Part shown: one piece after another, positions 52,689 through 61,540 of the stretch
Layout: the number at the start of each line of letters is the position of its first letter
How positions within the stretch are numbered: the first letter of the stretch is position 1
Source of the DNA: Haloimpatiens sp042688525
Lineage (GTDB): Bacteria > Bacillota > Clostridia > Clostridiales > Clostridiaceae
Length of the DNA stretch: 64,000 nucleotides
Direction: 5' to 3'
Assembly (NCBI RefSeq): GCF_042688525.2
Contig: NZ_JBHWAB010000002.1
Span: forward strand, 62,001 to 126,000
The notes under the pieces: generated by a model
Databases searched by the model: none
Told to the model about the DNA's origin: nothing
Seen by the model: the letters and a program-made list of their open reading frames with translations, nothing else
Translations under genes and position numbers: made by a program

Positions 52689-53966
52689 ATGTTAGATTTA
52701 AAATTTGTAAGAAAAAATCCAGAGATTGTTAAGCAAAACATAAAAAATAAGTTTCAAGATAATAAGTTAGGTTTAGTAGATGAAGTAATTGCTTTAGATA
52801 GTGAACTTAGAGATACAAAACATGAGGCAGAAACTTTAAGAGCTGGAAGAAATAAAATTTCAAAGCAAATTGGTGCATTAATGGCTCAGAAGAAAAGAGA
52901 GGAAGCAGAAGAACTTAAGAAAAAAGTTACTGCAGATTCACAACATTTGGGAGAATTAGGAAAGAAAGAAGCTGAACTTAATAAAAGAGTTAAAGAGATT
53001 ATGATGGTTATTCCAAATATAATAGATCCAAGTGTTCCTATTGGTAAAGATGATAGTGAAAACGTAGAATTGGAGCGTTTTGGTGAGCCAGCTGTACCTG
53101 ATTTTGAAATTCCATATCATACTGAAATTATGAAAAAATTAAATGGTATTGATTTGGAGAGTGCTGGAAAAGTTGCTGGGAATGGATTTTATTATTTAAT
53201 GGGTAATGTGGCAAGACTTCATTCTGCAGTGCTTTCTTATGCAAGAGACTTTATGATAAATCGTGGATTTACATATTGTATACCACCTTTTATGATTAGA
53301 AGTGAAGTAGTAACTGGTGTTATGAGTTTTGCAGAAATGGATGCAATGATGTACAAAATAGAAGGTGAAGATTTATATTTAATTGGAACTAGCGAACATT
53401 CTATGATTGGTAAATTTATTAACACAATATTACCAGAAGGTTCTTTACCTCAAACTTTGACTAGTTATTCTCCTTGTTTTAGAAAAGAAAAGGGAGCTCA
53501 CGGTATCGAAGAAAGAGGAGTATACAGAATTCATCAATTTGAAAAACAAGAAATGATTGTTGTATGTAAACCTGAGGATAGTATGATGTGGTATGAAAAA
53601 TTATGGAAAAATACAGTAGATTTATTCCGTTCTTTGGATATACCAGTTAGAACTTTAGAATGTTGTTCTGGTGACTTAGCTGATTTAAAGGTAAAATCAG
53701 TGGATGTAGAAGCTTGGTCTCCTAGACAGAAAAAATATTTTGAAATTGGAAGCTGCTCTAACTTAGGTGACGCACAAGCACGTCGTTTGAAAATTAGAAT
53801 AGATGGCGAGGATGGAAAGTATTTTCCTCATACATTAAACAATACTGTAGTAGCACCTCCAAGAATGTTGATTGCATTTTTAGAGAACAATTTAAATGAA
53901 GATGGTTCTATAAATATTCCAAAAGCTTTACAACCATATATGGGTGGCATGGAAGTAATTAAATAG
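52689..53966 (+). CDS. serS: Seryl-tRNA synthetase
   Basis: This class II synthetase charges tRNA-Ser and tRNA-Sec. The 425 residues match the family length. The N-terminal coiled-coil tRNA-binding arm is at about 30-100. Motif 2 (FRKEKGAHGIEERGVYRIHQ) and motif 3 (ACLLENNLNEDG-like, here AFLENNLNEDG after an NNTVVAPPR stretch) are visible. The ATG 52689 with AGGGAGG is used; the open frame extends upstream into the T-box leader only by chance. Confidence 0.98.
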   Translation: MLDLKFVRKNPEIVKQNIKNKFQDNKLGLVDEVIALDSELRDTKHEAETLRAGRNKISKQIGALMAQKKREEAEELKKKVTADSQHLGELGKKEAELNKRVKEIMMVIPNIIDPSVPIGKDDSENVELERFGEPAVPDFEIPYHTEIMKKLNGIDLESAGKVAGNGFYYLMGNVARLHSAVLSYARDFMINRGFTYCIPPFMIRSEVVTGVMSFAEMDAMMYKIEGEDLYLIGTSEHSMIGKFINTILPEGSLPQTLTSYSPCFRKEKGAHGIEERGVYRIHQFEKQEMIVVCKPEDSMMWYEKLWKNTVDLFRSLDIPVRTLECCSGDLADLKVKSVDVEAWSPRQKKYFEIGSCSNLGDAQARRLKIRIDGEDGKYFPHTLNNTVVAPPRMLIAFLENNLNEDGSINIPKALQPYMGGMEVIK

Positions 53967-54007
53967 CTCAACCTTCGTTGGTTGCGAAAAATGATATCTT
54001 GCTCTGG
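53967..54007. mobile_element. Fragment of an IS4-type MITE
   Basis: CTCAACCTTCG directly follows the serS stop codon, then GCGAAAAATGATATCTTGCT, which are terminal and inner motifs of the MITE family with most of the element deleted. Confidence 0.5.
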
Positions 54008-54009
54008 GG

Positions 54010-54054
54010 AACATACATAGATTTGTGTAAATCAAATCTATGTATGTTTTTTTT
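54010..54054 (+). terminator. serS terminator
   Basis: AACATACATAGATTTG pairs perfectly with CAAATCTATGTATGTT around TGTAAAT, followed by TTTTTT. It is a strong intrinsic terminator, similar in its inner part to the one at 40237-40290. The remaining interval to 54278 shows nothing else certain. Confidence 0.9.
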
Positions 54055-54278
54055 ATGTATGTATAACTTACAAAAAATGTTTTTTTATAAAAAAAATCTG
54101 TCTAAAATTTATATAAATTATATTTTAAATGTAAAACTTGAAATATAATCAATATACTTATTGTAATTTAGTTCAATGAAAATTCAAACATATATGTAAT
54201 AATATTGTAATAATCAAAGAAATATGTAATGATATTATATAGATAGTAAGCGTTTTTATTAAAAGGAGGATTGGAACT

Positions 54279-54872
54279 TTGCGTAAGTTTTATGGAATTT
54301 TAATTTTAGTAATTATTATAATTGCAGGTTATTGTGTGTATATAGGTGCTCATAAAAGCAGTGATAAAAATGGGTTTGCCATTTATTTTGTAAAGGCAGA
54401 AAGTAAAAAAGGTGCATTAAGCTATGGAAGAAATGAACAGGACGGTAAATATGTTAAAACCGATCTTTCTATGGACTCTTTAGATATAGAAGACCAGCCT
54501 TTATTAGAAGAAAAGGATATAAAAAAGTACAATTGGAATACTCATGAAATTCAGTTAACTGATGATTATTTAAAGAATCATAAATCCATTATACAAAAGG
54601 ATGATGAGTTAACAGAAGGGGGAAGTAACTTACTTCATACAAAAGAATTAGATGCAGTAGTAATAATGGTTAATGATAAAAGAATATATTGTGCAGGATT
54701 TCCTATTAGTCCAAGAAAATCTTGTTTTCCACCTGAATATATGATTAAAGATGTTTCTAAAGATACTATTGCTATTGTTAAAAATAGTAATAAATTTGAA
54801 AAAGATTTAAGGCAAAAGAATAAAATTTATAATGCACTTAAAAAAGCAAATATTTTGGTGGAACACCCATAG
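54279..54872 (+). CDS. Exported protein of unknown function
   Basis: A 197-residue protein with TTG as start codon (AAAGGAGG lies 8 bases upstream; the next ATG in frame is much later). An N-terminal helix (about 5-23) is followed by an outer part with LEEKDIKKYNWNTHEIQLT and VVIMVNDKRIYCAGFPISPR. The latter two blocks recur in clostridial secreted proteins of unknown role. It lies ahead of a NUDIX gene with 74 bases between them. Confidence 0.6.
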   Translation: MRKFYGILILVIIIIAGYCVYIGAHKSSDKNGFAIYFVKAESKKGALSYGRNEQDGKYVKTDLSMDSLDIEDQPLLEEKDIKKYNWNTHEIQLTDDYLKNHKSIIQKDDELTEGGSNLLHTKELDAVVIMVNDKRIYCAGFPISPRKSCFPPEYMIKDVSKDTIAIVKNSNKFEKDLRQKNKIYNALKKANILVEHP

Positions 54873-54946
54873 TCATCAAGCTAAGAAGTATAGAATTTTC
54901 TAAAAATGCTAAGTGAAAGAATATATTTAAGAAAGCAGGTGTTAAT

Positions 54947-55513
54947 ATGAGTTGGATTGATTCAATAAAAGAATTTGTCCCTTACAATGAGCAAGAAAGA
55001 AAAGACAAGGAAGTAATATTGAAATGTATAAATATATTTGATGATATTTTAAAAAGAGACAATGAAATTATTCATATAACAAGTTCTGGGTTTGTAATAA
55101 ATAAAGATAAAAATAAAGTGTTAATGGTACATCATAATATATTTAATGCATGGTCTTTGCCCGGAGGACATGCAGATGGTGAGGAAAATTTATTAGGCGT
55201 AGCTATATCAGAAATTAAAGAAGAAACAGGAGTAAAAAATATTAGTCCTATCACTAATAAGATTGTTTCATTAGATATGTTATCTCCGTTTGGGCATTTC
55301 AGAAAAGGAAAATATGTTTCATCACATTTACATGTATCAGTAGTATATTTATTTCAAGCTGATGAGAATGAGCAGGTTATTATTAAACCAGATGAGAATA
55401 GTGCTGTTAAGTGGATTCCAATGAATGAAATAGATATATACTCAAGTGAATCCCATATGAAGAAAATTTATAATAAAATAATATGCAAAATTGAAGATTT
55501 CTATGATGCATAA
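54947..55513 (+). CDS. NUDIX hydrolase
   Basis: A 188-residue NUDIX enzyme. The NUDIX box is GGHADGEENLLGVAISEIKE followed by ETG; the common RE pair is SE here, while the metal-binding EE is kept. A helical ~50-residue N-terminal extension precedes the domain. Such enzymes hydrolyse nucleoside diphosphates linked to another group. The substrate is unknown. GCAGGTG lies ahead of its start. Confidence 0.88.
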   Translation: MSWIDSIKEFVPYNEQERKDKEVILKCINIFDDILKRDNEIIHITSSGFVINKDKNKVLMVHHNIFNAWSLPGGHADGEENLLGVAISEIKEETGVKNISPITNKIVSLDMLSPFGHFRKGKYVSSHLHVSVVYLFQADENEQVIIKPDENSAVKWIPMNEIDIYSSESHMKKIYNKIICKIEDFYDA

Positions 55514-55523
55514 GGTGGACTTA

Positions 55524-56078
55524 GTGATTAACAAAAAAAGAAAAATGAATAAAAAAAGTGTTATCCTTTTTATAATTGCAGTATTAGAAATGATATTATA
55601 TATTTTTATAAATGAAACTATGTATATAGGAACTTTGAAAAGTTTTGACGAATTATATTTGTATCAATTAATTTCTATACTTATTTTTGAAATTGTGTAC
55701 AAGCCTAACAATAAAAAAGAAAAAATCAGAAAAGTCTTTTTAAAAATAAATATGTTTCTTTTGATTATTTTACCTGTAATTTTCATGATTACTTTACCTA
55801 AGTATTCATATTTTGAAGCTAAAAAAATATTTATAAATAAAAAAGTAAATGATTCTGCTAAGTTTATAGATGTTGAGAATATTACTGAAAAGGATAAATA
55901 TAAAGATATTCGTAATTCGAATACTATATTATTGAAAGACTCACCATATTTTTTACCAAAAGAATTTTACTTATTTTTTATTGAATACAAAGATCCTAAG
56001 AGTAGTAAAGAATATTGTGTGGGGTATATATTTAATAGTTGTACAGGCAAGATTAAACTATTGAATGTACCGCATTGA
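55524..56078 (+). CDS. Membrane protein of unknown function
   Basis: A 184-residue protein with three hydrophobic segments (about 11-29, 43-56 and 71-91) and an outer C-terminal part (DVENITEKDKYKDIRNSN, KDPKSSKEYCVGYIFNS). The start GTG 55524 has AAGGTGG 5 bases upstream, overlapping the NUDIX stop region; an earlier ATG (55491) overlaps by 23 bases without a site. No family recognised. Confidence 0.6.
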   Translation: MINKKRKMNKKSVILFIIAVLEMILYIFINETMYIGTLKSFDELYLYQLISILIFEIVYKPNNKKEKIRKVFLKINMFLLIILPVIFMITLPKYSYFEAKKIFINKKVNDSAKFIDVENITEKDKYKDIRNSNTILLKDSPYFLPKEFYLFFIEYKDPKSSKEYCVGYIFNSCTGKIKLLNVPH

Positions 56079-56253
56079 TATTGGCTTTGGATATTTTATC
56101 TTTAATTTACTAAATTTATCATAATATATTTAAATATATAAACATTTATATTATAATATATAAAATAAGGGATGCTATTCAACAGCATATAATTTAGATG
56201 GTTCAATTTATGGTTCTGATAAGAGTTGTTTTTTATATGAGGAGTGATCATAT

Positions 56254-56358
56254 ATGGATAAAATTAAATTATTTTATATAAAAGGTACTAAATTATTAAC
56301 ATTTAGAAAAGAAAGTAGTGATTTTATTTTTCTAGTTAGAAGAATAAAAACATGTTAA
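56254..56358 (+). CDS. Possible 34-residue peptide coupled to the MATE gene
   Basis: GAGGAG lies before ATG 56254. The frame encodes a basic peptide (MDKIKLFYIKGTKLLTF start, RRIKTC end) whose last codons overlap the MATE start by 7 bases. The MATE gene has only a weak site of its own, so this frame may serve as a translational coupler. It could also be a remnant or a leader of the peptide locus. The 100 bases upstream contain an unattached frame ending FLYEE. Confidence 0.4.
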   Translation: MDKIKLFYIKGTKLLTFRKESSDFIFLVRRIKTC

Positions 56359-57698
56359 TTAATGATAAAATTAAACAATTAAACAATATTGCAGTTCCTT
56401 TAATAATTCAATCAATCTCTGGTCTAATAATAGGACTTACAGACCAAATGCTTATTGGTAGAATTTCAATTTTTGCCTATAGCTCAGTTGGAATAATAAT
56501 GTCATTACTTTTTTTTTTAGCTGGTATTATTGGATTTTTAGCTGTTGAATTTAATATATTAGGGTCAAAATCTATTGGTGAAAATAAATATGAGGATTTT
56601 GAAGATCATCTTACTTCATCAATCTTACTTAACTCAATGATTGGTATATTATTTTTTGGAATAATTATCTTTTTTGGTAGAATAATTTTAGAAGTTTTTT
56701 ATGATTTTTCTGGGGAGTTACTAAATGTAGCTTTAAAATATTTTAATATAATGAGTTTATATATGATAATTCAATTGTTAATTTTTACATTTTCATCATA
56801 TTTTAAAGTTATAAAAAAGACAAAATATATATTGGTTAGTTCTTTAATTGCATCAATTTTAAATGTTATTTTAGATTATATTTTAATTTTTGGTAAACTA
56901 GGACTTCCTTCTATGGGTATAGTAGGAGCTGGAATTTCATCAATATTTAGTATGAGTATTAATCTATTAATATATATATACATAGCTAGAAAACATATTA
57001 AGTTTAGCTATAAAAAAGTACATAAATACTTTTCAAATATGAAAATACAGCTTATAGAAAGTATCCCTTTAATGGGACAAGAATTACTAGAAGGAAGTAT
57101 TTTTGTTATATTTATAAATGCTATTCTTGCAAGAATAGGAATAATTGAATTAACATCTTATTTACTAGTTATACAATTTATAAATATTATTTTGATGCCT
57201 ATGTATATGTATGGCTCTGCAACATTGACCCTTGTCAGTGAAACCTTTGAATCCAGTAATAAAAAGTCACTGACTACATTTACCAAGGAAGGAATAAAAA
57301 TATCTTTTATAATATACTTATTTTTAGGATTAATTTTGATTTTATTTAGAAATTATTTACCTAAAGTAATTTCTAACAATATGGATGTAATTAATTTTTC
57401 AAGTAAATTAATAGTTATTATGGTAATTATCAATTTAATAAATCCTATTCAAACTATTTGTAAATATTCTTTACAAGCCTGTGGTCAAAGCAAATTTGTT
57501 TTATATGCTACTTCTATAGTAAATATACTAATATTTATTCTTATTAGTATATTAGTACTATTTTTAAAAATAGGTATGTTGGGATTATTTATAGGATTGT
57601 TTTTAAATTATTGCATTCTAGTTATTGTTTATTATAAAAAAATTCAAAAATTATATAGTATTAAACATATAGAAAATGATACATGTATTAATAATTAA
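56352..57698 (+). CDS. MATE-family multidrug/peptide exporter
   Basis: A 448-residue membrane protein with about twelve helices in two related halves. The MATE patterns are TDQMLIGRIS near the start, FNIMSLYMIIQLLIFTFSSY, LDYILIFGKLGLPSMGIVGA, and the second-half LVSETFESSNKKSL. MATE proteins swap Na+ or H+ for drugs or metabolites. It is the first large gene of the damaged peptide locus; the ABC exporter and the precursor follow after the inserted IS1380. Its stop codon abuts the MITE. Confidence 0.88.
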   Translation: MLINDKIKQLNNIAVPLIIQSISGLIIGLTDQMLIGRISIFAYSSVGIIMSLLFFLAGIIGFLAVEFNILGSKSIGENKYEDFEDHLTSSILLNSMIGILFFGIIIFFGRIILEVFYDFSGELLNVALKYFNIMSLYMIIQLLIFTFSSYFKVIKKTKYILVSSLIASILNVILDYILIFGKLGLPSMGIVGAGISSIFSMSINLLIYIYIARKHIKFSYKKVHKYFSNMKIQLIESIPLMGQELLEGSIFVIFINAILARIGIIELTSYLLVIQFINIILMPMYMYGSATLTLVSETFESSNKKSLTTFTKEGIKISFIIYLFLGLILILFRNYLPKVISNNMDVINFSSKLIVIMVIINLINPIQTICKYSLQACGQSKFVLYATSIVNILIFILISILVLFLKIGMLGLFIGLFLNYCILVIVYYKKIQKLYSIKHIENDTCINN

Positions 57699-57814
57699 TT
57701 TAATTTTCGCAGGTGAAAAATAGCCGCTACGGGAAATGATATCTTGCTCAGAAATCTTTCACTTCAGTAACAAGTTCTAAGCTTTACTCATATTGAAAAA
57801 AGATTTTTTAATTA
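57698..57814. mobile_element. Left half of an IS4-type MITE cut by IS1380
   Basis: ATTTAATTTTCGCAG (diverged end) is followed by the MITE body up to TTTTTTAATTA, exactly the 117 bases that precede the first TAATTA in the copy at 1187-1445. The IS1380 copy starts at this point. The right half of the MITE is not found on the other side of the IS, so adjacent DNA was lost. Confidence 0.75.
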
Positions 57815-59438
57815 CCTAAGTTTCGTACAAACGAAACTTTAGTAATTTCCATATTATAGTTTCCAAAAAATAAATAGTGGATAATACCAAGCCTTAGAGT
57901 ATAATTTTCTTACCACAAAAAATTATGAAAGGCAGGTATTATCCATATGAATAATTTTACCTTTACTCAAGACAATTGTAAAGAAGAAACTACTTCCACT
58001 TGGTTAATTTCAGTAATGCAATTTGGTTTGAAAATTAATTTTTTTAAGCCACTTGAGAGCTTTAAGCTCAAAATGAAGAAAGTAAAATATTCTGTATATC
58101 AAAAGCTTATTACCACTATGATGTCTATAGTTATTGGTTGCGAAACAACTAAGGATATCAATGAAAAGCTTGGAGTAGAAAAACTTACTGCAAATATATT
58201 TGATATGGATAGAGTTCCAGATCAATCACAGATTAATTTGTTGCTTACACGTTTTGATTCAGACAGTATAAACCAGCTACAAGATATTCATCATACTTTA
58301 TTTATAGAGCATAGTAATTCTATTAGCTCACAACATAAAGTAGTCGTAGACTGCGACCAAACAGGATTAATTGCTAATGGTAAAACCTTTGAATTAGCAG
58401 AAAAAGGTTACTTTTCTAAAAAGAAAAATCAAAGTGGATATCAATTAGCTGCCGCATTTACAGGTAAGCATTCTGAAACAGTAGCAATGTCTTTAGATTC
58501 AGGAAATAGCCACTGTACTGATCATTATGATGACTTATTAAAGTCTATTTTATCTAAATATAGAGAGCAACTTCTTAATGGTAATCTAATATTAAGAACT
58601 GACAGTGGCTTTGGTTCATCAGACAATATTGAAAAATTATTGTCAACTCCTAAACTAAAGTTTGTTACAAAAGCATACTCTACTGTTAAAGCTAAAAATC
58701 TTGCAAAAAATATACCTTATTCAGAATATATTAAAGCCGATAAAGCTGCTTGGGTATATGAATTTTCAGTAGAGAATGGACTTAGGTATATTATAGTTCA
58801 AACATTATCTAAAAAGGGAAATTTAAAATATTCTTTGCTTATAACAAATATAAGTTCTAAAGAAATGAATGCAGTAGAACTATTTCACTTTTATAATGAA
58901 CGTCAAACTATAGAAGCATTTTTTAAAATGGCTAAAAATGTATACCATATAAAAAACCTAAGAACTAAAAAATTTTTCGGAATCTATGGTTTCTTATGGT
59001 TAGTATTTATAACACATAACCTCATAAGTTGTTTTAAGTCTACAGTTCTATATGAAACAGAACTGTATGATGTAGGGGTAGGTGCTTTAGTTAAGAAAGT
59101 TGGAAATATAAAAGGTTTTGTCAAAAGAACTAGTAAAGGAATTATAGTTAATATTCCACCATTAACAAAACTATCTAAGATAATTGCTGACGCACTTTCC
59201 AGACCACAATATACTCAACTTTCTTTTGATATTTGAGGTTAAAAATGAAATTTTAACTAATGAAATATAATCCAAAATTTCAAATTAATATTTACCTGTT
59301 TTTAGTGTTGCCATTTTTAAAATTGGAATATAAAACCAAGAGGCTACGCCTAAAAACTGGGAAATAGCGGAATATTATAACTAATAATACCAGACAAATA
59401 TATACAAATATAAGTTTTATATTTGTACGAAACTTAGG
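57815..59438 (+). mobile_element. IS1380-family insertion sequence, copy 2, 1624 bp
   Basis: Ends CCTAAGTTTCGTACAAA in inverted orientation, length and transposase identical to copy 1 at 27036-28659 but on the other strand. The left flank ends AATTA, the right flank starts TAATAAG, so no exact target duplication is present. Confidence 0.9.
57947..59236 (+). CDS. IS1380-family transposase, copy 2
   Basis: A 429-residue transposase, residue-for-residue identical to that at 27238-28527, with the same motifs (VVVDCDQTGL, RTDSGFGSS, YNERQTIEAFFK). Identity over 1.6 kb suggests a recent move or ongoing gene conversion. Confidence 0.92.
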   Translation: MNNFTFTQDNCKEETTSTWLISVMQFGLKINFFKPLESFKLKMKKVKYSVYQKLITTMMSIVIGCETTKDINEKLGVEKLTANIFDMDRVPDQSQINLLLTRFDSDSINQLQDIHHTLFIEHSNSISSQHKVVVDCDQTGLIANGKTFELAEKGYFSKKKNQSGYQLAAAFTGKHSETVAMSLDSGNSHCTDHYDDLLKSILSKYREQLLNGNLILRTDSGFGSSDNIEKLLSTPKLKFVTKAYSTVKAKNLAKNIPYSEYIKADKAAWVYEFSVENGLRYIIVQTLSKKGNLKYSLLITNISSKEMNAVELFHFYNERQTIEAFFKMAKNVYHIKNLRTKKFFGIYGFLWLVFITHNLISCFKSTVLYETELYDVGVGALVKKVGNIKGFVKRTSKGIIVNIPPLTKLSKIIADALSRPQYTQLSFDI

Positions 59439-59457
59439 TAATAAGTAATTTTCTATC

Positions 59458-59481
59458 AACGACGAGAAATTTCTCGTCGTT
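59458..59481. promoter_or_regulatory. Perfect 24-bp palindrome upstream of the ABC exporter
   Basis: AACGACGAGAAA is followed directly by its complement TTTCTCGTCGTT. It is markedly GC-richer than its surroundings and lies 20 bases past the IS1380 end and 142 bases before the exporter start. It may be an operator or the stem of a hairpin. TTCGCAGAAAAATAC follows, like a MITE end. Confidence 0.45.
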
Positions 59482-59623
59482 CGCAGAAAAATACTTTCTA
59501 AATATTTTAATAATTTGATTTAAAATTTATATATTGAAAATAGAGGAATTTAATAAATTTTGTATAATGTATAATATAATAGATATATATACAAAATTTA
59601 TTATATATGATTTAGGAGCTTAC

Positions 59624-61354
59624 ATGAAAATTATAAAATCATCTCAAATATTTTATAAATCATTTAAAAAAAACTTAAAATATTTAATAGGATTATGTTT
59701 AATATTTATTTTAGGATCATTTTTTAGCGTATATCCAACAAGACTTTTAGGAGATATAATAAATAATTTATCAAAAAAAAGTCATAACTCATATAATGTA
59801 AAATTTCTAATAATTTTATATATCATTATACGGATAATTTATCTGTCATTAAATATTTTTGGCAAGTATTTTCAAGAATATTTATCTAGTAAAATGCAGT
59901 ATGAACTGAGAACAGATTCTATTTTAAATATTACAAACATAAACATGATAGATTTTAACAATTTACAATCCACTCAATTTGTTACTAGAATTTTTGATGC
60001 TATAACTCAGTTAGTAACATCTATTATAAACATTGTTGTTTGGATTGGAAAATCACTGACAACCTTGATGTTTACTTTTTATTTCTTATTCAAAATTGAT
60101 GTTACAATAACATTAATTTTTATTCCATTAGTATTTTTTATGGCTATTTTTACTAAAAAAATTTCACGTAAGACAAAATTACTCTCAAAAGATGAAGCTG
60201 AGAAATCAAGTTATGTAAGAGATTTAGTTCAAGAAATAGTTTCAAGTTTTAGGGAAATAAAGTGTTATCCTTATTGTAAAGAATGGATTTTAAATAAATA
60301 TAATCAAAAAGAAGATAATTGGAGAAGGTCTAAAGTACGTTTTAATTTCTTATCATCAGCAATTTTTTGGCTTTTAAGTTTTTTTGGAATAGTAGTGGTA
60401 TCTATTATATTAATTATGGCAATTCAAAAAACTGCTAATAATACGTTAGCAACTGGAGATATAACAGCTTTATTACTTTATTCTGGAAACATATTTGTTA
60501 ATATAATGGAAGTTTTTAATCAATTCATAAACTTTAAGACATTAGAAGTTGTGATAGAAAGATTTAATGAAATTATGAGTAAATCTACTAGTAAAGAAAA
60601 AACGAAATGTATCTTAAATAACTATGATATAGAATTTAAAAATGTTTCATTTTCATATAATGGAACAAATACTATTCTCAATAATATAAATTTAAAGATT
60701 CCATTTGGAAAATCTATTAGTATAATTGGAGAAAGTGGTTCTGGTAAAAGTACAATTTTAAAATTAATTTTAGGTTTATATGAGACTACTAGTGGAGAAG
60801 TTAAAATAGGAGATATTAATATTAATGATTTATCTAGGGAAGATATAAAAAAAAATATAACTTGCATATTTCAGAATACATTTTTATATAATAGTTCAAT
60901 TCATGACAATATAGTTTTAGGGAGAGAAGAAAATATTGAGTCTTTAAATGAAGTTTTAGGTTTAAGTTGCTCAACTAATTTTATTAATAAATTTTCAAAT
61001 AAACTAGATACTATTGTAGGAGAAAGAGGTTCAAATTTATCAGGAGGGCAACAACAAAGACTCGGTATAGCAAGGGGATTTTTAGATGGTGGAAAAATTA
61101 TATTGTTAGATGAAATTTCAGCAGCATTAGACACAATAACTGAGCAACATATAATTGAAAATATTAAAAAAATTCAAAATAAAACTTTAGTTGTAGTATC
61201 ACATAAACCAAATATGATTCGTTGGACAGATTATGCCGTAGTTATTGATAATGGTGAAATTGTTGATATAGGAACACATGATGAACTATTAAAAAGATGT
61301 CCTCTGTATTTGAAGTTTATGGAAGATGACGATATAGTTACTAATTCTATATAA
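59624..61354 (+). CDS. ABC exporter of the Cys-rich peptide locus
   Basis: A 576-residue exporter with a six-helix membrane part (first helices about 18-38 and 58-78) and an ATPase part: Walker A GESGSGKST, signature NLSGGQQQR, Walker B IILLDEISAALD, switch histidine in VVSHKPN. It lacks a C39 peptidase domain. The ATG 59624 has TTAGGAG 6 bases upstream; an earlier TTG frame start (59534) does not. The 28-residue Cys-rich peptide gene starts 28 bases after its stop, so it most likely exports that product. Confidence 0.9.
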   Translation: MKIIKSSQIFYKSFKKNLKYLIGLCLIFILGSFFSVYPTRLLGDIINNLSKKSHNSYNVKFLIILYIIIRIIYLSLNIFGKYFQEYLSSKMQYELRTDSILNITNINMIDFNNLQSTQFVTRIFDAITQLVTSIINIVVWIGKSLTTLMFTFYFLFKIDVTITLIFIPLVFFMAIFTKKISRKTKLLSKDEAEKSSYVRDLVQEIVSSFREIKCYPYCKEWILNKYNQKEDNWRRSKVRFNFLSSAIFWLLSFFGIVVVSIILIMAIQKTANNTLATGDITALLLYSGNIFVNIMEVFNQFINFKTLEVVIERFNEIMSKSTSKEKTKCILNNYDIEFKNVSFSYNGTNTILNNINLKIPFGKSISIIGESGSGKSTILKLILGLYETTSGEVKIGDININDLSREDIKKNITCIFQNTFLYNSSIHDNIVLGREENIESLNEVLGLSCSTNFINKFSNKLDTIVGERGSNLSGGQQQRLGIARGFLDGGKIILLDEISAALDTITEQHIIENIKKIQNKTLVVVSHKPNMIRWTDYAVVIDNGEIVDIGTHDELLKRCPLYLKFMEDDDIVTNSI

Positions 61355-61382
61355 ATAATAATTGTAAATGGGGGTGAAATAA

Positions 61383-61469
61383 ATGAAATTTGTAGCAAAA
61401 ATTTTAAAAGTTACAAATGTTTCTTTATCTGCAGCTTGTTGTGATGGTGTTTGTGTAAATTGGTGTTAA
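61383..61469 (+). CDS. Candidate RiPP precursor, 28-residue Cys-rich peptide
   Basis: ATG with GGGGGTG 6 bases upstream opens a 28-codon frame: a lysine-containing leader (MKFVAKILKVTNVSLSA) and a core AACCDGVCVNWC with four cysteines at positions 19, 20, 24 and 28. Small Cys-rich peptides between an exporter and an RRE/PqqD-like protein are a known layout of radical-SAM-modified peptides, such as the clostridial Clo7bot-type family, which this resembles in size and place. No maturase is intact here. The assignment rests on context and composition. Confidence 0.65.
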   Translation: MKFVAKILKVTNVSLSAACCDGVCVNWC

Positions 61470-61473
61470 TAAC

Positions 61474-61523
61474 TTCCACTAAAATAACTCTATATTTTTT
61501 AATATAGAGTTATTTTAGTGGAA
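61474..61523 (+). promoter_or_regulatory. Perfect 21-bp stem-loop after the precursor gene
   Basis: TTCCACTAAAATAACTCTATA (61474-61494) pairs perfectly with 61503-61523 around TTTTTTAA. It begins 5 bases after the precursor stop. No T-run follows on the plus strand, so it is more likely an RNA end-stabiliser or partial terminator that raises precursor over downstream expression. On the minus strand it could terminate. Confidence 0.6.
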
Positions 61524-61540
61524 AAATTGGGGGAGTTATT

